Of a stretch of 64,000 nucleotides of DNA, positions 11,901 through 22,030 are shown one piece after another. The position numbers and the translations under genes are program-made. Origin of the DNA: Diplodia intermedia (lineage: Eukaryota > Ascomycota > Dothideomycetes > Botryosphaeriales > Botryosphaeriaceae); NCBI GenBank assembly GCA_021495925.1, contig JAKEKT010000064.1, positions 154,188-218,187 on the forward strand, written 5' to 3'. The notes beneath the pieces were generated by a model. That model saw only the letters and a program-made list of their open reading frames with translations, did not search any database and was not told the DNA's origin. Positions within the stretch are counted from its first letter, which is position 1. The number at the start of each line of letters is the position of its first letter.

Positions 11901-14900
11901 GGGCTCGGCCGGCAAGCACGGCACGCCCTCGGTGCTGGTCGACCTGCCGCCGTACCAGTGGAACTACGGCAAAGTCCACTGGTCGCAGCCGCGCCTGAGC
12001 GCCGAGGCCCGCACCCAGAGGTACCCCAGGCACGACCTGCTGGGCCGCAAGCAGCTGGGCGGCTCCGAGAACCACCTGGCCTGGCGTAACGTGCTGCGCC
12101 ATCGCGATGTGCCGTGGCTGCGAGACCACGCGGTAGGTGACGCAAAGAAGGCTTGTTCTGCGCAATGGCTGACTGTGCACTGTAGCTCGGCAAGGCCGCC
12201 GTATTCCCCGCTGCCGGGCATTTGTCCGCCGCAATCGAGGGCCTCCGCCAAATCAGCGAGGAGAAGGGAGTCTCGGTCGAGAGCGTCACGCTACGCGACA
12301 TTTCCATCAAGACGGCGCTGGTGATCCCCGAGGACGAGGGTGTCGAGGTCGAGATCCGCCTCACAAAGTCGACCGCTTCGTCTCCCGAGTGGTATTCGTT
12401 CGCCGTCGAGTCGCTCCGGGATGGCGTCTGGACGGTGCACAGCCAAGGAAAACTGGCGGCAAACTTGAAGAAGTCGGGCGCCACGGCCCATCCGGTGAAG
12501 CCCGAGAGCCTTCCCGACCGCGTGGCGGCCAAGACCTGGTACAACGCCTTCGACCGCGTCGGCTTCGAGTACGGCCCCAGCTTCCAGCAGCTGGCCTCCG
12601 TGCAGACGGACGGCAAGGCCAACCACGCCGCAGCGGCAGTGAAGATCCTCACCGAGAGCGGGCTCATGGACGGCGAGTCGCGGTACATACTGCACCCGTC
12701 AACCATCGACGCGTGTCTGCAGCTGATCATCATCTCCATCCACGCGGGCAAGCACAAGACGATGCCGTGGGGCGTCGTGCCCATTGGCATTGCCGAAACC
12801 ACGCTGTGGTTCCCCGGCGCCGCAGCCGTCAACACCGAGGGCGAGGCGGTTGCGTGGACCGACGAGCGCGACGGCCGTCACTTCAACACCCACTCGAAGC
12901 TCTTCACCGACGCCGGCCATCTTCTGCTGGACGTCCAAGGGCTGCGCTGCGTCTCGTACGAAGCGGCCATCCCGCCTTCGTCCGGCCTGGAGCTGCCGCG
13001 CCAGCCGTACTCGCGCGAGGTCTGGAAGCCCGACATCGCCACCCTCACAGCCCCCGCGGCCATAGAGCTGTATCCTGGAATTGCGTCCGCCGAGGACACA
13101 ATCACCAAGACAGTCGAGCTGCTGACCCACAAGCAACCCGTCACCAGGGTGGCCATACTGGCAGTTGCGCCGACGGTCTTGGCCGCAGCTCTCCGCCCCC
13201 TTCTCCCAGAGGGCGCTTCGATCATTGCCAGCCCTTCGGCTGAGGAGGGCGAGGAGGAGCAGACCGAAGGGCTGATCGACGGCCAGCTGGATCTCGAGCA
13301 GGCCAAGGGCAGCAACCTCGACCTTGTTGTAGTCGGCAAGGGCTTTGCCGACGCCAGCACGCTGCTGAAAAGCGAAGCGGCCCTATCGACGACGGGCGCC
13401 ATCATCGTCTGGAGCGACGCCCAGTCGGGCGACGACGCGGCCGCAAGCGTCGGCAAGTCTGGCCTGCGGGCACCCAGCCTCCGCTTCGACCTGCCCGACG
13501 GCACGGTAGTGCTAGCGACGCCTCGACAGGAGCCGACCGAGCACGCACAACAGCAGCCTCTGCAGGTGCTCACGACAAGGCCGTCCGGGGCGTCGGCGAG
13601 CGCGCTGGTCGACGCCCTGGCGGCCCACGGCGTCGTGGCGGCCGCCAAAGACGTCGCCGAGGCCGACCTGACCAACGGCTCGGCCTTCGTCATCGACGAC
13701 ACGAGCGGCGACCTCCTGCTCGAGCCCGACGCCGCCGTTTTCGCGGCCCTCCGAGCGGTGCTCACGTCGGGCGCGCCCGTGGCCTGGCTGACGGCCGGCG
13801 TCAACGACGCGACGACGACCTCCTCGTGCAACAACGTGGGCGGCGCCATGGCCAAGGGCTTCCTCCGCGTCGTGCGCTCCGAGCACGCCGCCGCGCGCGT
13901 CCTCCTCGTCGACATGGACCGCGCCGAAGAAGCGGCAATGATGCCGACGGCCGCCGCCCTGGCCGCGAAGCTGGCCCGCGCGCCGACCAAGGACTCGGGC
14001 GCCGACGTCGAGTTCTGGCTGCGCCGGGGCGTCTGGCACGTCCCCCGGCTCGCGCCCGACGACGAGCGCAACGCCGAGGTGCGGGCCGACGCGGGGCTGG
14101 TGGACGCCGCGACGGTGCTGCGGCCCGGCGCGGCGCTGCAGGGCCGGCCCGAGGGCGCGGCCGGCGGCACGCTGGTCTTCGGCCCCCGGGACGACGACGC
14201 CGCGGGAGCGCCGGATGACGCCGAGGCCGTCTCCGTCCAGGTCGGCTGGGCCGAGCACGACGCCGCCTCCAGCGGGCCGACGGTGGTTGTCGGGACACGA
14301 GTGGACGGCGGCAGCGGCAGCAGTGCGGCCTACACGTGGGACCGCCTCAGCACCGTCGCGCGCGTGCCGGCCGGCGCCGCGGTGCCGCTGGACGGCCTCG
14401 ACGGGCCGACGGCTGCCGCGAGCCTCGGCGCCGTCGGCGAGGCGGTGCACGCGCTGCTGGACACGGCCGCCGTGCGGCCGGGCGCGCGCGTCGTGGCGGT
14501 CGAGCCGGACGCGCGCCTGCTCCGCGCCCTGGCCGGGCTGGCGGCCCTGGTCGGCTTCGAGCTGCGGGCCGTGGCCGGCTCGGCCGAGGACAAGGCGCGC
14601 TACGGGGCCGTGGCCGGGCTGGCGGCCGACGCCGTGGCGCTGGCCGGAGACGTCTTCGTCGGCGCGGCGCCGCACGAGGTCGTCGTCGCGCAGAAGATGT
14701 CGCCGGCGGTGCGGGAGCTCTGGCGGTCCGTCGGCGCGGCCGGCAAGCTCGTTGTCGTTGCCGATGGCGGGCTGGACGGGCCGCTGGACACGGCGCCGTT
14801 CGCGCGCGGCGCGTCGGTCAGCGTCTCGTCGGTCCGCAGCCTGGCCAAGCACCGGCCCGAGGCGCTGGGCGGCCTGCTGCGCCGCTCGGTGGACTTGCTG

Positions 14901-16246
14901 AAGCAGCACGGGGGGCTTCTTGCCGAGGCCGATGTGGCCGTGCGCGATGTGGGGTCGCTTGCCGGCGACGAGGGCGGGCGTGTTGTGGTGGCATACGATT
15001 ACGGAAAGAGCCTTGTGCAGGTAAGTGCCGCTGCTCTGCAGAATGCCGACGCTGACATGCGATGCAGGCCCGCAAGTACCCGGCGCGGCTCGCCTTCTCG
15101 CCGCAGGCCAGCTACCTGCTCGTTGGCGCGCTGGGCGGGCTGGGCAGAAGCCTGGCGGCGTGGATGGTGCAGCGCGGGGCGAGGCACCTCGCCTTCCTCT
15201 CGCGCTCGGGCGCCGACAAGCCTGAGGCGGCTGCCGTGGTTGCGTCGATTGAGCAGGCCGGCGCCACCGCGCACGTGTTCCGCGCCGATGCCTCCAGCGA
15301 AGAACAGGTCGTCCGGGCCGTCGCCGAGCTGCAGGCGAGCGGCCGCCCGATCAAGGGCGTCGTGCACGCGGCGATGGTGCTGCAGGATGCCATGTTCGAG
15401 CGCATGACGCTGGCGCAGTACCTCGCCGCCGTGCGGCCCAAGGTGCTCGGCGCCCGCAACCTCGACCGCGCCCTCCAGGGCGTCGAGCTAGACTTCTTCG
15501 TCGCCACCAGCTCCATCTCGGCCACCCTGGGCAATCCGGGCCAGGCCAACTACGCCGCCGCCAACAGCTACCTCGACGCCCTGGCCGCCCACCGCGTCGC
15601 CCGCGGCCAGGCCGCCACCTCGCTCATCCTGCCCATGGTCCGCGAGGTCGGCGTCGTGGCCGAGAGCGACGGCAGCCTCGAGGCGAGCCTGCTGCGCAAG
15701 GGCATGTACGGCATCGACGAGGCCGAGATGCTGCGCGCCTTCGAGACGGCCATGACGCCGCGCAGTAGCAGCAGCAGCAGCAGCAGCAGCAGCCACGCTC
15801 AGCTCGTGCTGGGCCTCGAGCCCGCGCGCCTCGCCGAGACGGCCGTGACCGAGGCGTACTGGTACACCGACTCGCGCCTCGCCGGCATCCGCGCCACCGT
15901 CGAGCGGCTGGTCGCCTCGTCGTCGCCGTCGTCGTCGTCGTCATCGGCCGGGTTCGCCGCCAAACTGCAGGCGGCGCAGACGCCCGACGATGCCGTCGCG
16001 GCCGTCGCGCTGCACATCATGGAGCGCTGTTCGGCCATCCTGTTGCGCGGCGTCGACGAGTTCGACGCCGCCGGCCCGTCCATCGCTAGCTACGGCCTGG
16101 ATAGCATGATTGGCGCCGAGCTGCGCAACTGGCTGTTCCGCGAGTTCGGCCTCGACGTGCCGTTCCAGGACTTGCTGGCTCCGACCCTGAGCTTCAAGGA
16201 GCTGGCGATCAAGGTTGCGGCGAAGCTGGGGTTGCTAGGAGAGTAG
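8927..16246 (+). CDS. Highly reducing type I polyketide synthase (KS-AT-DH-psiER-KR-ACP)
   Basis: Seven exons (8927-8987, 9043-9517, 9574-9882, 9988-10210, 10285-12132, 12186-15020, 15068-16246) give 2309 aa. The KS has Cys186 (INTACSS), His323 (CHGTGT) and His363 (NIGHSE). The AT starts near 549 with nucleophile Ser643 (GHSSGE). The DH runs from about 939 with His971 (WLRDHA) and Asp1147 (HPSTIDACLQ), so it should be active. Between DH and ER there is no methyltransferase glycine motif. The ER-like region (about 1630-1910) lacks the GGVGxxA nucleotide motif and looks dead. The KR (about 1925-2130) has GALGGLG and Tyr2079 in GQANYAAAN. The ACP carries Ser2263 (GLDSMIG). There is no thioesterase or other release domain. 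The predicted product is a reduced-hydroxyl/olefin (polyene) chain unless an ER acts in trans; none is visible here. Two poly-Ser stretches separate KR and ACP. Confidence 0.95.
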
Positions 16247-16254
16247 AGTATGGT

Positions 16255-16377
16255 AGAGAAAGAGAGAGAGAAGAGAGAGAAAAGAGAAAGAAGACGGAAA
16301 GAGAAAGAGAGAGAGGGGGAAAGAACGAGAGAAAAAGAGAGAGAGGGAGGGAGGGAGGGAGGGAGGGATGGAGGGAG
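16255..16377 (+). repeat. Purine (GA-rich) low-complexity tract
   Basis: About 120 bases almost entirely A and G, with AG and GAAA runs passing into GGGA repeats. It begins within ten bases of the PKS stop codon, so it would form the PKS 3' UTR. It is not a coding region. Confidence 0.85.
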
Positions 16378-17245
16378 TTGGACGAAAGAAGAGGACGTGA
16401 ATATTATCAAGATTGAAATTTCCATTGCATTCAGCTTTTCTTTCACTTCGAAATCAGCAGCCGTTGTGGTGGTGTTCTGAGAAGTACTGCTTTAGAATAG
16501 ATTGGAATTGTAACGTGTCAGATAAGCGAGTGAGCCAGATAAGCGAGTGTAACGGTGACGTGATGTGGGCGCCAAGGCCGAACTCACCCGTTCCTCCATC
16601 GCTTTCTTAGACCTGCCTTCTGACCCTGCTAAAGGTCTATAATCCGACTACACTATCCTGCACCAGCCTTGCTCACCCTGGTCGAGCCTCCTGCAGCCTC
16701 TTACTGCCTGAGGTCCTCGTCTTGGGATCCTTCTTTCCGTGAAGGATTCTCGACTCGTGCGTTGCCTGTGGTTCGCCTATTCCCTGTGAACGAGATTCCT
16801 AGGTGGAATTCGCGAGGTTCATAGCAGTAGCTCCCATGCCGCATGGCTTCGCGTCCGAAGTTTGTCCAGTCCGGGTAGACGAGCTAGGCCCGATTTGGTA
16901 AGGGAACCAGCTTACTATGAAGAACGAGTAGCTATGTACGAAGACTTTGGCTCATGGGATGACCGCCCAAGATCCACCTGCACTTCGACTTCGGTCCTCA
17001 CGACTACTAGCTATGGGAGTGGCGCATTCATGGCAGGAGCGCTCTCGGGCCGCTATTGACGGGCTCGGCCCGAGATGTCCGAGCCAGCGGCCCGGTGCCC
17101 AGCCAAAGCCTCGCCGACGCTTGAGGACGCAGGCTTTGGCCCAGAATTGGGCTTCTAACACTTTTGAGGGTACAGTGGCGTGCTTTTATACGTTGACTGC
17201 TTGCATACACGTCTGCAGGCGCAGTAAAGAGATTCTGTATAGAAC
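16378..17245. other. Intergenic between PKS and membrane protein B
   Basis: No gene was recognised. It contains a perfect CTCGGCCCGAG palindrome at 17064-17074, about 170 bp before the next start. The 16.6-17.1 kb part has only short frames and could be an old element fragment, but I could not identify one. Confidence 0.4.
17064..17074. promoter_or_regulatory. Palindromic cluster motif CTCGGCCCGAG
   Basis: An 11-bp perfect inverted repeat (apart from the centre base) upstream of membrane protein B. It has the same form as CTCGGGCCGAG in the GMC/MFS promoter. Confidence 0.5.
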
Positions 17246-18768
17246 ATGGCGCTCTTGACGCGCAACGTCTTCCTCGTCGCTTTGGGCGTTATTGGAACCT
17301 ACGGAACCTGGGGCCGGTGTTTCCAAGATGGCACCCTCAGATACATTCTCACCGCTGTCTTTAGCGACAAACAGCCCTGCTTGCTTCCCGGCACCGATAG
17401 AGAGCCCCTCATCAAGAACATGACGGGCATCTGGCCACTGGACCGCTTACTCGCCGTCCTCGTCCTCTTTTTCTGGCAAGCAGCCGACGGCTCCCACCCC
17501 ACAACTTCCGCCGTTGGGCTCTATTTTGCCGCTCAGCATCTGGGGCTGGTGGTTAACATGCACCTGGCGAGCCTACACGGAAGATCGAAACTCAAGTAAG
17601 TCGTCACCTTCTCCCGTGCGAAAATGCACTTTGTGCTGACGCTCAAAAACATAGCCCCACGCTCTGGACCCTCCTCTTCCAGGCTCTAGCCATAGGCACC
17701 GCCGGGCCGCTCTACGCGTTTCTCCACCTCTCCACCGCCGCCGCCGCCACCACCACCACCCCTCATCTCAACGCCGCCTCCACCACACGCGCCATCCGCT
17801 CTCTCCCCCTCGCCTGCCTCCTCGGCTACGTCCTCCCCGCCCTGCTCATGGCCCTCCGCGGCGGCCATGGCTTCAAACAGCACGCCATCGCCGCCTGGAA
17901 CGTCTTCCCCGTGTGGATCCTGTTGGTGCAGCGGCTCGTCCAGCTCGCCCCCACGCTCCTCCTCTCCCCCTCCTCCTCATCCTCCTCCTCCTCTTCTTCC
18001 TTCCCATCCTCCTCCCGCGCCGTCTACGCCGCCACCATCCTCGTCACCGCCGCCGCCCACGTCGCCGCCGTCGCGCTGACGGCCGCCGCCGCGCTGTTCC
18101 CCATGGCCTTTGCGCCGGGCTACGCCGCCGCGCTGCGGCCCGGCCGCGTGTTCGTGCCGCCGGTGGCGCTGGCGCCGGCCTTGTCGTCGTCGTCGTCGTC
18201 GTCGGCCGCGACCACCACCGGCATCAGCATCATCACCGCCGGCGAGGGCGTGCGCGGCTTCATGCTGTGGGACCAGGCCGTCGGGTACGCCGTCGTGCTG
18301 TTCCTGGCCGTCGACGGGTTGCTGGGTGGCTCGTGGGGCGTGGGGCGGGAAGAGGAGGAGGAGGAGGAGGGAGAGAAAGAGGCGGAGGAGTCTGAGCGGA
18401 TGGTCAGACACCCTCGGAGCGGCGGGTTTGCGCAGCCGAAGATGGACGTTAAGGTGGCGGTGGATGATGTTGGTGAGATCAAGAAAGGACGAGCGGCGGT
18501 GCGCCGGCCGCATGCTGCTGCTGTTGCTGCTGCTGCTGAGCGGCGGCGGAGGGGTCGGCTGGTGGGCCGTGACGGCCGCGCCTGGCTGGTGGCTGGGGGC
18601 GCGGCGCTGTTGGGCGCTGTGCTGGTGGGGCCGGCGGCCGTAGTGCTGGGCTTGCAGTGGGCGGCGGACGAGTTGGCCTGGAAGACGGCGAAGGAAAAAA
18701 AGAAGCGGACGGGGCGCTCGGTTGCTACAACAGGACTAAGGGAAGGAAGGGCGGATCAAGGCCGGTAG
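17246..18768 (+). CDS. Polytopic membrane protein B, paralogue of protein A
   Basis: Exons 17246-17595 and 17655-18768 (intron GTAAGT...CATAG) encode 487 aa. The single intron falls at the same N-P codon and phase 2 as in the 7423-8645 gene, and the segments around it align (GSHP, NPTLWTLLFQA, WNVFPVWILLVQ, VLVGPAAVVLGL). This copy is about 100 aa longer. The extra length is low-complexity Ser, Ala, Thr and Glu runs in loops (around 17730, 17970, 18185 and 18350), probably from codon microsatellite growth. It follows the PKS on the same strand. Its function is unknown; see the 7423 gene for the family hypothesis. The in-frame Met at 17848 is internal. Confidence 0.7.
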
Positions 18769-19197
18769 ACGAGGTCAGGTGCAGCGTGGTGCCGTTGTGG
18801 TTGATCATGAAGTTTTGATGATGGCGGTGAATGGTTGGTCTGGTGTTTGGTTGCTCTCCTACTGAGGACGGGGGCAATCTCCTGTATTTGTTGTTAATAG
18901 TTCGTTCTCGGTAGTTGGTACGGAAGACATTGACAACTCTGGCATTTGCGATTTCGCTATTGTGTTATTGATGAGGATGACCAAACCTTGATCTGCCCGC
19001 GATAAGATTGAGCAACATTCCGTATGCAAAGATCGTCGATGATGCCTGCAGGGGAGCATTGAAATTTCGGTTTTTTGGTACGGAGTTGGATATCTCCTCT
19101 CGAAGAGACGAAACTCGACCGAAAACAATCTGTCAACAACAAAGCCACCTGTACACGTAAGGTGGTAAAGAAGTGTATGCTATTGGCGCTCCCTGCT
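18769..19197. other. Intergenic between convergent genes, no gene seen
   Basis: The 3' flanks of membrane protein B and the DUF2306-like gene. Only short, featureless frames are present. Confidence 0.5.
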
Positions 19198-20357
19198 CTA
19201 CTTGCTACTGGGCTTCCACTCCTCCGCATCACCCCAGCGATTGACAGTCCATCCGCTGTATCCCGGGTTTGAATGCCCCGCTTCACACTGTTTCTCATAG
19301 CTCACTTGACGCAGCCTTGCCGCCTCTCGCGGCGTGAGGCTCAAATACAACTCGACGCCGATGACATGCAGTACGATTGCCATCCAAAGCTGTTCGTCCA
19401 CGTCAGCAAAGACTCTCCCATGAGATGGTGCTGTGCGGAGGACTTACGCTGGTGCCGAAGGGGATCATCAAGGAGGCACCGAGGTTCGGCGGTTGATCAA
19501 CATCGTGAATCGCCTCGACGACCACATGAGCGCGGCCATTGAATTTGGCAGGGCCGCTGAAGGGAGAAGGAGAGGAAAAACAGGCCGGGTAGTCCTGCTG
19601 GAGCGTGCGCAAGCCAGCTTGAGCGTACGTGTACTCCATCATGCGGCACGACCAGACGGTGTAGTAGCCGCCGTAGGCCGAGATGACGACGGCGGCGATG
19701 CTGTCGATGATGCGGTTCGTGATGATGACGCCGTAGTAGAAGAAGGTGCGTAGCATCCACGCACGGTGCTGGTCGATCTGCAGGCGCTTAATGTTCCAGT
19801 ACGCCGCCGACATGCCAACGGTCGTCATGATAACCATGGTAGCCTCGGCCGATTGCGCGGCCACGCGGGTCCCGCTCTCACGGCGCCCGAGGACGATGCA
19901 TGCCCCGGCATTCGAGATGATTACTAGGAACAAGACGACATAGCCGTTGATGCGGTGAAGCAGAAGCCAACGGTGGCGGATTCCTGGCACGAACTGCAGC
20001 ACTAGGAGCAGGCCCGAGGGCAGACAGGCTGCCAGGTGCAGTAGCATTCCAACCCTATACTTGCCTTCGTGGTAGTCAGACATGGCGCCCGGGGAGGCCT
20101 CTTTTGCGAATATGCCGTCGAAGTCGTAGAAGTACAGCCGGGACAGACTGAACCCGACCATGGCGCCCGCGAAGACAATGACTGTCACGATCCAAGTCAA
20201 TAGCAGCAACTGTCAAGCATGTTTCTTGGTGCTCACAAAGCGGGAAGTTGTAGGCGCGTTGAAACCCGAGCCGAGTGTAGATTGTCTCGAAGCGGCCCGG
20301 CCGCCGAGCGGCGACGGTGGGAGCGGCATCCACGACAACAGGCTTTCCTTGCTCCAT
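19198..20357 (-). CDS. DUF2306-like integral membrane protein
   Basis: Three exons (20357-20237, 20181-19448, 19389-19198) give 348 aa. After a short soluble N-terminus, the junction at intron 1 restores YNFPLFIVFAGAMVGFSLSRL, the expected first helix. Further features typical of fungal DUF2306 proteins are the HRINGYVV motif, the NIKRLQIDQHRAWMLR motif (His-rich, in the position of the family's conserved histidines) and several more helices. A downstream TTG start would use intron 1 sequence and was not chosen. The molecular role is undescribed as far as I know. It is divergent from the DUF3237-like gene across a 273-bp promoter with three cluster motifs, which ties it to the PKS cluster. 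Confidence 0.75.
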
Positions 20358-20630
20358 GGTTCTGAGGATTGGTGGTGGAGAAGAGATGCTCTGCAGTCGG
20401 AGAGTAATTAAAGTTTGTGCCTTGTTCGTCTCGGTCCGGAGCACCGAGGGACATGCTTGGGTGCGGTCCGAATGTCCGAATCCGACAAGTGGCCGACGGT
20501 CGGCGGCGCGGACCGAGCCGCTACCTACAGTGAACCTTTAGTCATGCAAAACGATATGATATAAGCATTTATCCACGGTCGAAACAGATCCCATCTGCAG
20601 ATTTTGCTTTGAAGAACAGCTTCCCAAGCA
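20358..20630. promoter_or_regulatory. Bidirectional promoter: DUF2306-like / DUF3237-like
   Basis: A shared 273-bp interval with three copies of the cluster element: CTCGGTCCGGAG at 20430-20441, CGGTCCGA at 20464-20471 and CGGACCGAG at 20509-20517. This is the densest set in the window. Confidence 0.55.
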
Positions 20631-21275
20631 ATGGCATTCACCGGCGCTGGCTTCCCGCAGACTGAGCCTGCCATTGTTGTCAAGCTGAAGGCTGGCACGG
20701 CGAACCCGTTTGGTGCGCGCCAATGTCCTTGTCTTTCTTTCTATGCCTCTTGGCTGATATTTCCCTCTTAGGCACGTTGTCCACTGGCTCCAATATGGTC
20801 CATATCGTACGTTTGCATCCGCCCGACCAGCTCATTCACTCAGCCGCTGACCATATGACAGGAAACCCCGGCCGGCACCATCGAGAGTGTGCCCGGCTTC
20901 GAGCCCGCCTTCAAGGCCAACTTCACCTTCGGCGCCGACTGGCTGACATTCGATCCGGACCGAGCCCACGGCCGCGTCAACGTCCGGGCCGTGGCTCGCA
21001 CCGTCGACGACGACTCTCCACTGCACCTGTCATACAACGCCGTGATCCGCATGACTGACGACGTGTGGAAGATCTTCGGGGGCAGCCCGGACATGGTGAC
21101 GGTGCCTTTCGGCCTCGCCGTCGGCCACGCCAGCTTCCTCGCCGGTGACCCCAAGCTCAAGGTGCTGGAGAACCTGGCCTTCGCTACCAGCGGTCGCATC
21201 ATTGTCGGCGAAGACAAGTCGTTGACGGTCGAGACGAGGATTTCAAAGGTGGTGGCGCCGGAAGTCATGGATTAG
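20631..21275 (+). CDS. DUF3237 (UPF0311)-like small protein
   Basis: Three exons (20631-20712, 20772-20806, 20862-21275) encode 176 aa with no signal peptide. The fold family is suggested by an early 'V-x-L-x-x-G...G-T-L-S-T-G' segment, the central GADWLTFDPD motif followed by V.VRAVARTVDD, and the terminal block with HASFLAGDPKLKVLENLAFATSGRI. These fit small beta-barrel DUF3237 proteins. Such proteins occur in fungal metabolite clusters, but I know of no firmly assigned reaction. The promoter motifs argue it belongs to the pathway. The middle exon is only 35 nt, so the model needs transcript support. Confidence 0.65.
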
Positions 21276-21645
21276 TGCGGATTTGACCATCAGAGGACAG
21301 TATTGTCGAATACCGACTCACGATTGACCGACGAATGCAACATCATGTCCCAAGACAGTGAATATGCTGCGAACTCCGAAATTGACAGCCGATAGATAGT
21401 GACAATCACCTCGGTGAATAATGTCCACTTCAGCACTGGATAAACTTGCGGTAACCAGTCCGATGTGTACTCGTCGTCGCAAGTTGACTTCATTGTTTAC
21501 TGTCACCCATGTCAACCCAAGACACTGAGAAGCTGAAGCCGCTATCGTCTGCCCGTTGCCATGATTGCTTCTTCTCTCCTGCCCCCGCCAGTATATTCGC
21601 CAAGCGACCTTTGATGTCACCAGATACATGCAAGCAACCAGGGAA
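21276..21645. other. Intergenic, no gene seen
   Basis: 3' flank of the DUF3237-like gene up to the solo LTR. Short frames only. Confidence 0.5.
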
Positions 21646-21793
21646 TGTTGAGATTTGAATGAATAACAATGAATTCATACACCTGTTGGAGGTGAGGCAT
21701 GAGGAGCGATAGGGGGCTACCCCGGGGGTCGCTTATATACCCTGCTCCTCGCTGGCTAAGCTATCTACTGCTGCGAACGCTCATATTGCAACA
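21646..21793 (+). mobile_element. Solo LTR of a retrotransposon
   Basis: A 148-bp segment with inverted ends TGTTG...CAACA, flanked by GGAA on both sides (21642-21645 and 21794-21797), a probable 4-bp target duplication. No internal element sequence adjoins it, so it is a solo LTR. It aligns base for base with 61513-61662 near the telomere. There, most differences are G-to-A or C-to-T in the telomeric copy. The shared block includes TAAGCTATCTACT. Confidence 0.8.
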
Positions 21794-21998
21794 GGAAAGC
21801 ATTGCCCCGTTCAAAACTGCAGATGAATTCGTGGCTTTTCCTCTACTGAGGAGAACAGAGATACCAATCTGTTTTCATCTCCATCATCTTCACTGTTACA
21901 TATTTGTACAGCTTGTGCTTCCACCGTTCTCCAGAAGGTCAAACTATTCCCAGGATATACTCCATTCCCCACACATCTTACTCCCTCAAGCAACACCA

Positions 21999-22030
21999 TC
22001 TCTCTCTCTCCCTCTCTCTATCTCTCTCTT
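21999..22030 (+). repeat. TC microsatellite
   Basis: A short CT/TC-rich tract ending at the GMC gene stop. It is simple low-complexity sequence. Confidence 0.7.

Noticed and set aside
12222..12224. PKS-strand ATG opening a 1061-aa frame
   Set aside because: It lies inside the DH domain, after an intron; the real start is at 8927 before the KS.
10096..12234. 712-aa open frame on the minus strand inside the PKS
   Set aside because: Arg/Ala-rich shadow of GC-rich PKS coding sequence; the plus strand has continuous KS-AT-DH motifs.
16862..17059. Possible retroelement Gag-like fragment downstream of the PKS
   Set aside because: Only one short frame with no recognisable motif and no LTR or repeat partner found in the window.
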